Shown piece after piece: positions 24,817-32,675 of a stretch of 56,492 nt of DNA. The notes beneath the pieces were generated by a model. The model had not been told where the DNA came from, did not search any database, and saw nothing but the letters and a program-made list of their open reading frames with translations. Every line of letters starts with the position of its first letter. Position 1 is the stretch's first letter. Position numbers and translations under genes: made by a program. The DNA is from Caulobacter vibrioides (GTDB lineage: Bacteria > Pseudomonadota > Alphaproteobacteria > Caulobacterales > Caulobacteraceae): positions 1-56,492 of the forward strand of contig LNIY01000083.1 of the NCBI GenBank assembly GCA_001449105.1, read 5' to 3'.

Positions 24817-27618
24817 CTAGAACTTGTAGGCCAGGCCGAACATGTAGGTGGTGCCGTACTTCTGGTAGTCGATGGTCCGGCGGGGATCGCCGTTCTCGTA
24901 GGTCTTGAACGGCTCGTCGGTGATGTTGTTGGCTTGCAGCATCAGCGACAGGCCCTCGAAGCGGCCCTCGCGGAACTCGTAGCCGATCTGGGCGTCGAGC
25001 ACCGACTCGGCGTCCACCGTGCGGTAGATGCGCGAGGCCGACAGGCCCGAGACCTCGCCCAGGAACTTGCCGCGATAGCGGTTGCTGATCCGGGCGTTGA
25101 AGCCGTTGTTCTCGTAGTAGAACGTGGTGTTGACCACCTTCTTCGACAGGCCGGGCATGTCGATCGGGTCCTGGCCGTCCTCCAGCTTCACTTCGCTGTC
25201 GGTCAGCGAGGCGCTGAACTGCAGGCCGAAGTGGCGCAGCGGCTCCCACAGCAGGTCGCCCTGCAGCGAGGTCGAGAACTCGACGCCGCGGATATAGCCG
25301 CCCTTGCCGTTGTCGGGGCCGGTGACCAGGCCGACGGTGGTGCCGAGCGCGGCCTGCTGGGCGGGCGAGAGCAGGTAGGTGAAGGCCGCGAAGTCCTTGT
25401 AGCTCGAGGAGTTCGCGTTCACGTAGTTCGACAGCTTCTTGTAGTAGGCGGCCACCGAGACGTAGGCCGAGCGGCCGAAGTACTTCTCCAGCGACACGTC
25501 GACGCCGTCGGCGATGTATGGGCGCAGCTTCGGGTTGCCGCCGTTGGCGCTGAAGAACGACTGGTTGGGGTTGGTCGAGGTCAGGTAGGCCGGGTTGGTG
25601 GTGAACGACTGGCTGGCGCGCAGTTCGTCCATCCGGGCGCGGGCCAGGGTGCGGGCCGCGCCGACCCGCAGCAGGGTCTCGTTGCTGAGGTCGAAGGTCA
25701 GGTTGATGCTGGGCAGGACGTAGGTGAACTTGTCGCCGTCGTCGGTCGACATCGGGTTGGCCACGTTGTTCGGATCGACCGCCACGCCCGTCGAGAACTG
25801 GTCGGTGTGGACCACCTGCAGGCCGGCGTTGCCCTTGACCGGGACCCCGCCCACCGTGCTGTCGATGCCGAACTTCACATAGCCCAGGTGCACCTCTTCG
25901 CGGACCGACCAGTTGCGGGTCTGCACCGCCGGGTTCTGGTCGGCGATCAGGGTGTAGACGCCGTTGTTCAGCAGGTAGGTCGGGTCGTAGGCCAGCATGC
26001 CTTCGATGCCGATCAGGCCCAGGCTGACGTCGCCGATCAGGGCCGCGGCCGGGATGGCGCGGCTGGTCGGGGCGCCCTGGGCGATGCGGCCGCCGAAGGT
26101 CAGGAAGCTCTCGTGAACCTCCTTGTCCTTTTCACGCAGGCTGCCGTTGTAGGCGACCTCGACGCTGCTGATCGGGCCCCAGGACAGGTCGCGCTTGGCC
26201 GACAGCTTGATGGCCTTCAGCTCGTCCTCGATCTGGGGCGTGTTGTAGAAGCCGGCCTGGGTCAGGGCGCCGCCCGCCGCGCCGCCGCCCCAGCCTTGCG
26301 GGTCGGTCAGGACGATCTGGGCGGCGTTGGTGTAGTCCAGGGTCGACTTGAACAGCGTGCCGCCGCCGGGCGTGGTGGTGAAGCCCATGGTGTCGGTGGC
26401 GCCGACGCCGACCGGGCCGGTGCCCGAGTAGGACTCGAAGATCACGTCCTTGCGCTTGGCGTGCGAATAGGAGAGGTCGGCGGCCAGGGTCCAGCCGTTG
26501 TCGAACGCGTAGCTGGTGTTCCAGCCGACCGAGCCCAGCTTGGCGTGGCGGGTGTTGAGGTCGTTGCGCATCACGCCCTTGACCCCGGTGTAGGTCCCTT
26601 GGGTGATGATGCCGTCGGTGACGGTGTAGCCCGGCTGCAGGACGGCCCCGCCCCAGAACAGCGGCAGCTCGATGCCGCGCAGGATCTGCTTCTCCTTGAA
26701 GTCGGAGTAGTAGAGGTCCAGCGCGGTGTGGAACTTGTCGGTCGGCTTGTATTCGAGCACGCCGATCACGCCGGTGCGCTTGAGGTTGTTGGACTGGTTG
26801 TACGGCTTGGCGCCGCCGATGATCAGCGCGCCGTCGGCGGCGGTGTAGGCCGGATTGCCGGCGTAGGGCGCGGCGTCGGCGTCGAAGGTGGCGTAGCCCC
26901 AGGCGTTGAAGCGGCGGCTCTGGGTCGGCGACTGGATGTGCGACACCGACAGGGCCACGCCCACGGTGTCGTCGGCGAACTGGTCGACGAAGGTGGCGCT
27001 GATCCGGCGGCCGGTGTCCTTGGCGTCGGGGTTCAGCTTCTTCTCGCCGTTCATCTCGTAGCGGGCGTTGGCCGAGATGACCGTCTTGCCGTAGTCGAGC
27101 GGACGGATGGTGCGCAGGTCTACCGTGGCGGCCAGGCCCTGGCCCACCAGGCTGGCGTCCGGGGTCTTGTAGACCACCACGCCGCTGAGGATTTCCGACG
27201 GATACTGGTCGAACTCGACGCCGCGGTTGTCGCTGGTCGAGACCTGCTCGCGGCCGTTCAGCAGCACGGTGTTGAAGTCGGGGCCCAGGCCCCGGACCGA
27301 GATCGACTGGGCGCGGCCGTCCAGGCGCTGGGCGGTCAGGCCGGGCAGGCGGGCCAGGGATTCGGCGATCGAGGTGTCGGGCAGCTTGCCGATGTCTTCG
27401 GCCGAGACCGTCTCGACGATCGAGCTCGAGGCCTTCTTCAGGGCGATCGAGTTCTCGATCGAGGCCCGGATGCCGGTGACGGTGATTTCCTCGACGGTGG
27501 TGTCCTGCACCGGAGCGGCGCCGGCGTCCTGCGCGTGGGCCGAGCCCGCGGCGATCAGCAGCGCCAAGCCCGTACCGCCCATCAGCGCCGCGCGGCGCAG
27601 CTTGAATCGGATGTCCAT
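24817..27618 (-). CDS. malA: TonB-dependent maltodextrin receptor (MalA-like)
   Basis: The 933-residue outer-membrane receptor has a signal peptide (cut after AHA, about residue 28), a TonB box EEITVTGIR at about 43-51, a plug domain (VETVSAEDIGKLPDTSIAES onward, about 65-190), a long beta-barrel and a terminal aromatic, YKF. It is of the Caulobacter/Xanthomonas long TBDR type. Its place beside alpha-amylase, alpha-glucosidase, GH97 and a LacI gene matches the Caulobacter maltodextrin receptor MalA, so maltose or maltodextrin is the likely ligand. ATG 27618 is preceded by a strong GGGAGGGAGG site; a longer reading from 27756 would lack a signal peptide at its start. Dyads of TGCAAA lie about 50 bases upstream. 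Confidence 0.92.
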   Translation of the reverse strand: MDIRFKLRRAALMGGTGLALLIAAGSAHAQDAGAAPVQDTTVEEITVTGIRASIENSIALKKASSSIVETVSAEDIGKLPDTSIAESLARLPGLTAQRLDGRAQSISVRGLGPDFNTVLLNGREQVSTSDNRGVEFDQYPSEILSGVVVYKTPDASLVGQGLAATVDLRTIRPLDYGKTVISANARYEMNGEKKLNPDAKDTGRRISATFVDQFADDTVGVALSVSHIQSPTQSRRFNAWGYATFDADAAPYAGNPAYTAADGALIIGGAKPYNQSNNLKRTGVIGVLEYKPTDKFHTALDLYYSDFKEKQILRGIELPLFWGGAVLQPGYTVTDGIITQGTYTGVKGVMRNDLNTRHAKLGSVGWNTSYAFDNGWTLAADLSYSHAKRKDVIFESYSGTGPVGVGATDTMGFTTTPGGGTLFKSTLDYTNAAQIVLTDPQGWGGGAAGGALTQAGFYNTPQIEDELKAIKLSAKRDLSWGPISSVEVAYNGSLREKDKEVHESFLTFGGRIAQGAPTSRAIPAAALIGDVSLGLIGIEGMLAYDPTYLLNNGVYTLIADQNPAVQTRNWSVREEVHLGYVKFGIDSTVGGVPVKGNAGLQVVHTDQFSTGVAVDPNNVANPMSTDDGDKFTYVLPSINLTFDLSNETLLRVGAARTLARARMDELRASQSFTTNPAYLTSTNPNQSFFSANGGNPKLRPYIADGVDVSLEKYFGRSAYVSVAAYYKKLSNYVNANSSSYKDFAAFTYLLSPAQQAALGTTVGLVTGPDNGKGGYIRGVEFSTSLQGDLLWEPLRHFGLQFSASLTDSEVKLEDGQDPIDMPGLSKKVVNTTFYYENNGFNARISNRYRGKFLGEVSGLSASRIYRTVDAESVLDAQIGYEFREGRFEGLSLMLQANNITDEPFKTYENGDPRRTIDYQKYGTTYMFGLAYKF

Positions 27619-27664
27619 GATCCTCCCTCCCAAAAGTCGGTCTGCGCGGTTCCGCCGCGCTTGC

Positions 27665-27701
27665 TTGCGCAAATTACTGCAAATGAGCTGAGACTTTTGC
27701 A
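27665..27701. promoter_or_regulatory. Candidate LacI-family operators, malA side
   Basis: TTGCGCAA (27665-27672, palindromic) and the dyad TGCAAA-N12-TTTGCA (27678-27701) lie 47-84 bases upstream of the malA ATG. The same half-sites recur before the amylase, GH97/LacI and MFS genes in this cluster. Confidence 0.55.
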
Positions 27702-27838
27702 ACTGAAAAATGGACGGATTGTCATGTTCCGTGACGTCAGTAGGTGGGATGGCCATGATTCATTGGGTTTTTGCGGCTTTCTCGCCACAGTGCGGCGCGG
27801 CTGGCGACGCTGTTCGCGAGGCGAATGGATTGACAGGC

Positions 27839-27854
27839 TGCAAACGGCTTTGCA
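27839..27854. promoter_or_regulatory. Candidate LacI-family operator, amylase side
   Basis: TGCAAA-CGGC-TTTGCA is a perfect dyad with 6-bp arms, 70 bases before the alpha-amylase start, followed by another TGCAAAA. The 305-base gap between malA and the amylase gene is otherwise non-coding and less GC-rich, and holds the divergent promoters. Confidence 0.6.
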
Positions 27855-27923
27855 AATCTATGCAAAATTGACCTGACGGCGCGGCTGTCTAGGCTCGAGA
27901 CGCTAGGGATGGAGGGGCAGGGT

Positions 27924-29753
27924 ATGGACACCCGCAATCGGTGGGGGCGACTGGCGGCCGCGCTCGGCTGCGCCGGCATGGCGCTGGCCTCGGCTCCAGC
28001 CCTCTCGGCGCCGGCTTCCGAAACCTTCCGCGACCGGCTTCCGCAGGACGAGGTGATCTACTTCGTGCTGGCCGATCGCTTCGCCAACGGCGACCCGTCC
28101 AATGACCTGGGCGGGTTCAAGGGCGACCGCCTGGCCACCGGCTACGACCCGGCCGACAAGGGCTTCTTCCATGGCGGCGACTTCAAGGGCCTGACCGGCA
28201 GGCTCGACTACATCCAGGGCCTGGGCGCGACCGCGATCTGGCTGGCGCCGATCTTCGTCAACAAGCCCGTGCAGGGGCCCAAGGGCCAGGAAAGCGCCGC
28301 CTATCACGGCTACTGGATCACCGACTTCACCGACGTCGACCCGCACCTGGGCACGAAGGCCGACTTCAAGGCCCTGGTCGACGCCGCCCATGCGCGGGGG
28401 ATGAAGGTCTATCTCGACATTGTCATCAACCACACCGCCGACGTCATCAAGTTCCGCGAGTGCGAGGGCCGGCGCTGCGAGTATCGGGGCAAGGCCGACT
28501 ATCCGGTCTCGCGCCGGGGCGGGGTCTCGGGCGCGGCGATCAACGCCGGTTTCGCCGGCGACGCCGACGGCTCTGCCGGTAACTTCGCCAGGCTGACGCG
28601 TCCGGATTTCGCCTACACCCCGTACGTCCCGGCCGCCGAGGCCAGGGTCAAGAAGCCCGACTGGCTGAACGATCCGATCTACTATCATAACCGCGGCGAA
28701 AGCGATTTTACCGGCGAGAGCTCGCTCTATGGCGACTTCGCGGGGCTGGACGACCTCTACACCGAGCATCCGCGCGTCGTTCAGGGCTTCATCGACATCT
28801 ACGGCCAGTGGATCGACGACTTCGGCGTCGACGGCTTCCGCGTCGACACCGCCCGGCACGTCAACCCGCAGTTCTGGCAGGCCTTCGTCCCGGCCATGCA
28901 GGCGCGGGCCAAGGCGCGGGGCATCCCCAACTTCCACATCTTCGCCGAGATCGCCGATCCGGATCCGGTGGCCCTGGCCCGCTCGACCGTGGTCGACGGC
29001 TTTCCGGCCGCGCTGGACTTCGCCTTCCAGCAGGCGGCGACCGAGACCGTGGCCGGCAAGGCCGGGACCGACCGCTTCGCCAGGCTCTACGCCGCCGACG
29101 CGCTCTATCGCGGCGGCGAGGCGGCGGGGCCGCAGATCCCGACCTTCCTGGGCAACCACGACATGGGGCGCTTCGGCCGCCGGCTGCTGGCCGGCCATCC
29201 CGACGCGTCCGACGCCGAGCTCGTCCAGCGCAACGTGCTGGCCCACGCCATGCTGATGTTCCTGCGCGGCGCCCCGACCCTCTATTACGGCGACGAGCAG
29301 GGCTTCACCGGCGACGGCGATGACAAGGACGCCCGCGAGGACATGTTCGCCAGCAAGGTCGCCGTCTACAACGACAACCGGCTGATCGGCGCAAAGCCCG
29401 GCTCGGCCGATCGCTATGATCCCGGCGCGCCGCTCTATCGCGCCATTTCCGGCATGGCCAAGGTCCGCGCCGCCGAGCCCGCCCTGAGGTCCGGTCGGCA
29501 GGTCGTGCGCGCGGCCGGCGACAAGCCCGGCCTGCTGGCCGTCTCCCGCATCCTCCAGGGCCGTGAGGTCCTGGTCCTGTTCAACACCGGCGCGGCGCCG
29601 GTGGACGCCCAGGTCGAGGTCGAGACGACCTCGGCGGCCTGGCGCTCGGCCGTCGGCGCCTGTGCGCCGTCCGCCGCCGCGCCCGGCAGCTATCACGTGA
29701 CCATCGCGCCGCTCGACTACAAGATCTGCGTCTCGGAGGGCGCGCACCAGTGA
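27924..29753 (+). CDS. Exported GH13 alpha-amylase
   Basis: The 609-residue protein has a signal peptide (to about residue 28, ALSA) and a GH13 barrel. Visible are the start strand DEVIYFVLADRFANGD, conserved region I DIVINHTAD, region II GFRVDTARHV with the nucleophile Asp, region III FAEI with the acid/base Glu, and region IV LGNHDMGRFG. A beta-sandwich follows (about 520-609). It would cleave alpha-1,4-glucans in the periplasm or outside the cell. ATG 27924 is chosen over the in-frame ATG at 27909 because GGAGGGG precedes it. Its stop overlaps the GTG start of the alpha-glucosidase. Confidence 0.92.
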   Translation: MDTRNRWGRLAAALGCAGMALASAPALSAPASETFRDRLPQDEVIYFVLADRFANGDPSNDLGGFKGDRLATGYDPADKGFFHGGDFKGLTGRLDYIQGLGATAIWLAPIFVNKPVQGPKGQESAAYHGYWITDFTDVDPHLGTKADFKALVDAAHARGMKVYLDIVINHTADVIKFRECEGRRCEYRGKADYPVSRRGGVSGAAINAGFAGDADGSAGNFARLTRPDFAYTPYVPAAEARVKKPDWLNDPIYYHNRGESDFTGESSLYGDFAGLDDLYTEHPRVVQGFIDIYGQWIDDFGVDGFRVDTARHVNPQFWQAFVPAMQARAKARGIPNFHIFAEIADPDPVALARSTVVDGFPAALDFAFQQAATETVAGKAGTDRFARLYAADALYRGGEAAGPQIPTFLGNHDMGRFGRRLLAGHPDASDAELVQRNVLAHAMLMFLRGAPTLYYGDEQGFTGDGDDKDAREDMFASKVAVYNDNRLIGAKPGSADRYDPGAPLYRAISGMAKVRAAEPALRSGRQVVRAAGDKPGLLAVSRILQGREVLVLFNTGAAPVDAQVEVETTSAAWRSAVGACAPSAAAPGSYHVTIAPLDYKICVSEGAHQ

Positions 29754-31378
29754 CGACCGAAAGCTTGACCAAGCCCGCCGCCTATCCCGTTTCCGCAAGC
29801 AGCGCCGAATGGTGGCGCGGCGCGGTGATCTATCAGGTCTATCCGCGCAGCTACGCCGACTCCAACGACGACGGGGTGGGCGATCTGCCGGGCGTCACCG
29901 CGCGTCTTGAGCACATCGCCTCGCTGGGCGTGCAGGCGATCTGGCTGTCGCCGTTCTTCGCCTCGCCGATGAAGGACTTCGGCTACGACGTTTCCGACTA
30001 CCGCGACGTCGACCCGATCTTCGGAACCCTGACCGACTTCGACGCCCTGGTCGAAAAGGCCCATCGCCTGGGCGTGAAGATCATCATCGACCTGGTGTTT
30101 TCCCACACCAGCGACGAGCACGCCTGGTTCGCCCAGAGCCGCGAAAGCCGAGATAATCCGTATACGGACTGGTACGTCTGGGCCGACGCCAAGGCCGACG
30201 GCTCGCCGCCGTCCAACTGGCAGTCGGTGTTCGGCGGCCCGGCCTGGACCTGGGACGCCCGGCGCGGCCAGTACTACATGCACAACTTCCTGGCCTCGCA
30301 GCCGCAGCTGAACCTGCACAACCCGAAGGTCCAGGAAGCGCTGCTCGACGTCACCCGCTTCTGGCTGGAGCGTGGGGTCGACGGCTTCCGCTTCGACGCC
30401 ATCAATTTCTCGATGCACGACCCGGCCCTGCGGGACAATCCGCCCCTGCCGCCCGGCGGCAAGCGCACGCGGCCGTTCGACTTCCAGGACAAGGTGTTCA
30501 ACCAGGGCCATCCGGACATCCCGAAGTTCCTGTCGCGCCTGCGGGCCCTGACCGACCAGTACGAAGGCCGCTTCTCGGTGGCCGAGATCGGCGGCGACCG
30601 GGCCGACGAGGAGATGAAGCTGTTCACGGCCGGGAACGACCGCCTCAACAGCGCCTACAGCTTCCTCTACCTCTATGCCGACGAGCTGAAGGACGAACTG
30701 GTGCGCTTCGGCGCGACCTCGTGGCCCGGCCACGAAGGCGAGGGCTGGCCGTCCTGGACCTTCTCAAACCACGATGCGCCGCGCGCGGTGTCGCGCTGGG
30801 CGCGCGGCCGCGATCGCAAGGCCTTCGCCGAGATGGGCCTGCTGCTGCTGATGACCCTGCGCGGCAACGTCTTCGTCTACCAGGGCGAGGAACTGGGCCT
30901 GCCCCAGGCCCACGTGCCGTTCGAGCGGCTGGTCGATCCCGAGGCCATCGCCAACTGGCCCCAGACCCTCGGCCGCGACGGCGCCCGCACGCCGATGCCG
31001 TGGACGGCCGGGGCGCTCAACGCCGGCTTCTCCACCGTCGAGCCCTGGCTGCCGGTGGATCCGGCCCATCTGCCGCTGTCCGTCGACGCCCAGGAGGCCG
31101 ATCCCGCCTCGACCCTGCACGCCGCCCGCCGCCTGATCGGCCTGCGCGCGCAATGGCCGGCGCTGCGGACGGGCGGCATGCATCTGGTGGACACCAACAC
31201 CCCGCTGCTGGTGTTCGAGCGTGGCGAGGGCGAGCAGGCTTTGCTGTGCGTGTTCAACATCGGCTTCGAGGCGGTTCCGTGGGAACTGCCGCAGGGCTGG
31301 ACGCTGGTCGACAGCGTCAATCTCGGCGCGCCGGGGTCGGTGCCGCCGCTGGGCGGCCTGCTGGCGAAGCGGGGGTGA
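29750..31378 (+). CDS. GH13 alpha-glucosidase
   Basis: The 542-residue enzyme has the GH13 alpha-glucosidase set: YQVYPRSYADSNDDGVGDL near residue 29, nucleophile Asp216 in GFRFDAINF, acid/base Glu279 in VAEIGGD and Asp342 in SNHDAPRA. It has no signal peptide, so it should act in the cytoplasm on maltose and short maltodextrins brought in by the sugar carrier. The GTG at 29750 overlaps the amylase stop (GTGA) with GGAGG upstream, so the two are coupled. A palindromic element follows the stop. Confidence 0.92.
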   Translation: MTTESLTKPAAYPVSASSAEWWRGAVIYQVYPRSYADSNDDGVGDLPGVTARLEHIASLGVQAIWLSPFFASPMKDFGYDVSDYRDVDPIFGTLTDFDALVEKAHRLGVKIIIDLVFSHTSDEHAWFAQSRESRDNPYTDWYVWADAKADGSPPSNWQSVFGGPAWTWDARRGQYYMHNFLASQPQLNLHNPKVQEALLDVTRFWLERGVDGFRFDAINFSMHDPALRDNPPLPPGGKRTRPFDFQDKVFNQGHPDIPKFLSRLRALTDQYEGRFSVAEIGGDRADEEMKLFTAGNDRLNSAYSFLYLYADELKDELVRFGATSWPGHEGEGWPSWTFSNHDAPRAVSRWARGRDRKAFAEMGLLLLMTLRGNVFVYQGEELGLPQAHVPFERLVDPEAIANWPQTLGRDGARTPMPWTAGALNAGFSTVEPWLPVDPAHLPLSVDAQEADPASTLHAARRLIGLRAQWPALRTGGMHLVDTNTPLLVFERGEGEQALLCVFNIGFEAVPWELPQGWTLVDSVNLGAPGSVPPLGGLLAKRG

Positions 31379-31387
31379 TGACCTCCA

Positions 31388-31499
31388 TCGTCATCCCGGC
31401 CGCAGCGCGTAGCGCGAAGAGCCGGGACCCAGGGGACTGGGCGCGGCGCTTGCGGACCCTGGGTCCCGGATCACGCCTGCGGCGTGTCCGGGATGACGA
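31388..31499. repeat. Intergenic palindromic element, GTCATCC type
   Basis: Outer arms TCGTCATCCCGG (31388-31399) and CCGGGATGACGA (31488-31499) are perfectly complementary over 12 bp. Inner arms CCGGGACCCAGG (31422-31433) and CCTGGGTCCCGG (31458-31469) are also perfect over 12 bp. It lies between the convergent alpha-glucosidase and LacI genes, where it may terminate both. It shares its ends and its CCGGGACCCAGG core with the element at 7556-7709. Confidence 0.85.
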
Positions 31500-31524
31500 A
31501 GAGAAAGTTGAGGGCGCGAGCCTC

Positions 31525-32538
31525 TCAGCCCCCGCAGCTCTCGCGGATGATCAGATCCGTCGGCACGCGCTCGGACCGGCTGGCCCCCTGGCCGCTGGCG
31601 TCCAGCAGCTTCGACACCATCAGCCGGCCGGCCTTGGCCGTGTCCTGCGAGATGGTCGACAGGGCCGGGCTGGAGTAGCGGGCGAAGGGCACGTCGTCGT
31701 AGCCGATCACCGAGACGTCGCGCGGCACCGACAGGCCCGCGTGCTGCAACGCCCGCACGGCGCCCAGCGCGATCAGGTCGGAGGCGGCCACGACCCCGTC
31801 GAACTTCACGCCGCGCTGGATCAAGGAGTCGATGCTGGCCTCGGCCGACTCGACCTCGAAATGGGCCGGCACGATCAGGTCGGGGTCGACGCCCAGGCCG
31901 AACTGCTCGACCGCGTCGAGATAGCCGCGGTGGCGCTGCATCGCCTCGGGGGCCTCGGTGTCGCCCAGGAAGACGATGCGCTTGCGGCCCAGGCGCGCCA
32001 GGTGCAGCGTCGCGCGCTTGGCGCCCAGCGGGTTGTCCGAGCCCACCGAGCAATAGGCCTGGTCGGGCAGTTGCGCGCCCCAGACCACGAAGCGGGCCTC
32101 GCTCTCGGCCAGGCGATTGAAGGCTGTGTGCAGCCAGGACTGGCCCAGGAAGATGGTGCCGTCGGCGCGGCTGGTGGTCATGGCCGCCGACAAATCTTCG
32201 AAGCTGGTCGGGGCCACGTGGCTGACCAGGATGTCGCAGCCCCGCTCGCGGGCCGCCTCGCCGACGCCGGCGAACAGCTCCAGGAAGAACGGGTCCGACA
32301 GGCGTCCCTCGCGGTGCTGCGGGCGCGGCACGACGATGGCGATCGTGCCCTCCGCGCCGATGGGCCCGGCGGGCATGTAGCGGCGGAACGGATAGTCCAT
32401 CTCGCGCGCCAGCTTCCAGATCAGCTGCTTGGTGCGCTGGTTGACGGCGGGGCTGTCGTTCAGCGCCCGCGAGGCCGTGGAGATCGAGACGCCGGCCATC
32501 CTGGCCAGGTCCTCCAGACGCGTCGCCCCCTTGCTCAC
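31525..32538 (-). CDS. LacI-family regulator of maltodextrin genes
   Basis: The 337-residue protein has the LacI helix-turn-helix (TRLEDLARMAGVSISTASRA, about residues 6-25, followed by the hinge helix region) and a periplasmic-binding-protein-like ligand domain (IAIVVPRPQ ... VIGYDDVPFARYSSPALSTI). It most likely represses the amylase, receptor and transporter genes until a maltodextrin or glucose-derived inducer binds. The start is a GTG at 32538, giving VSKGATRLEDL; the longer reading from 32673 would overlap GH97 and carries no domain. A GGGACGGAA sequence precedes the GTG. It is divergent from the GH97 gene. Confidence 0.9.
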   Translation of the reverse strand: MSKGATRLEDLARMAGVSISTASRALNDSPAVNQRTKQLIWKLAREMDYPFRRYMPAGPIGAEGTIAIVVPRPQHREGRLSDPFFLELFAGVGEAARERGCDILVSHVAPTSFEDLSAAMTTSRADGTIFLGQSWLHTAFNRLAESEARFVVWGAQLPDQAYCSVGSDNPLGAKRATLHLARLGRKRIVFLGDTEAPEAMQRHRGYLDAVEQFGLGVDPDLIVPAHFEVESAEASIDSLIQRGVKFDGVVAASDLIALGAVRALQHAGLSVPRDVSVIGYDDVPFARYSSPALSTISQDTAKAGRLMVSKLLDASGQGASRSERVPTDLIIRESCGG

Positions 32539-32572
32539 GGTGTTCCGTCCCCGTCGGCTCTGGCGCCAAGGA

Positions 32573-32584
32573 TTGCTGATGCAA
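32573..32584. promoter_or_regulatory. Candidate LacI-family operator between lacI-like and GH97 genes
   Basis: TTGC-TGAT-GCAA is a 4-bp-arm dyad that runs into TGCAAAA, and a CGCAAAAA follows at 32592. It lies in the divergent promoter region and resembles the TTTGCA/TGCAAA sites elsewhere in the cluster, which suggests autoregulation. Confidence 0.4.
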
Positions 32585-32675
32585 AACTTGCCGCAAAAAT
32601 TTTCACTGACCTGTTTAACACATCGCCCGTCGCGCTTGGCAAGTGCGGCGAGGCGAGGATTTGGGGAGTTCAAGC

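Noticed and set aside
24934..27876. 980-residue plus-strand open frame opposite malA
   Set aside because: The receptor on the other strand has signal peptide, TonB box, plug and terminal aromatic; the plus-strand frame is a low-complexity shadow.
32539..32673. N-terminal extension of the LacI protein
   Set aside because: It has no conserved sequence and overlaps the divergent promoter; LacI proteins begin a few residues before the helix-turn-helix.
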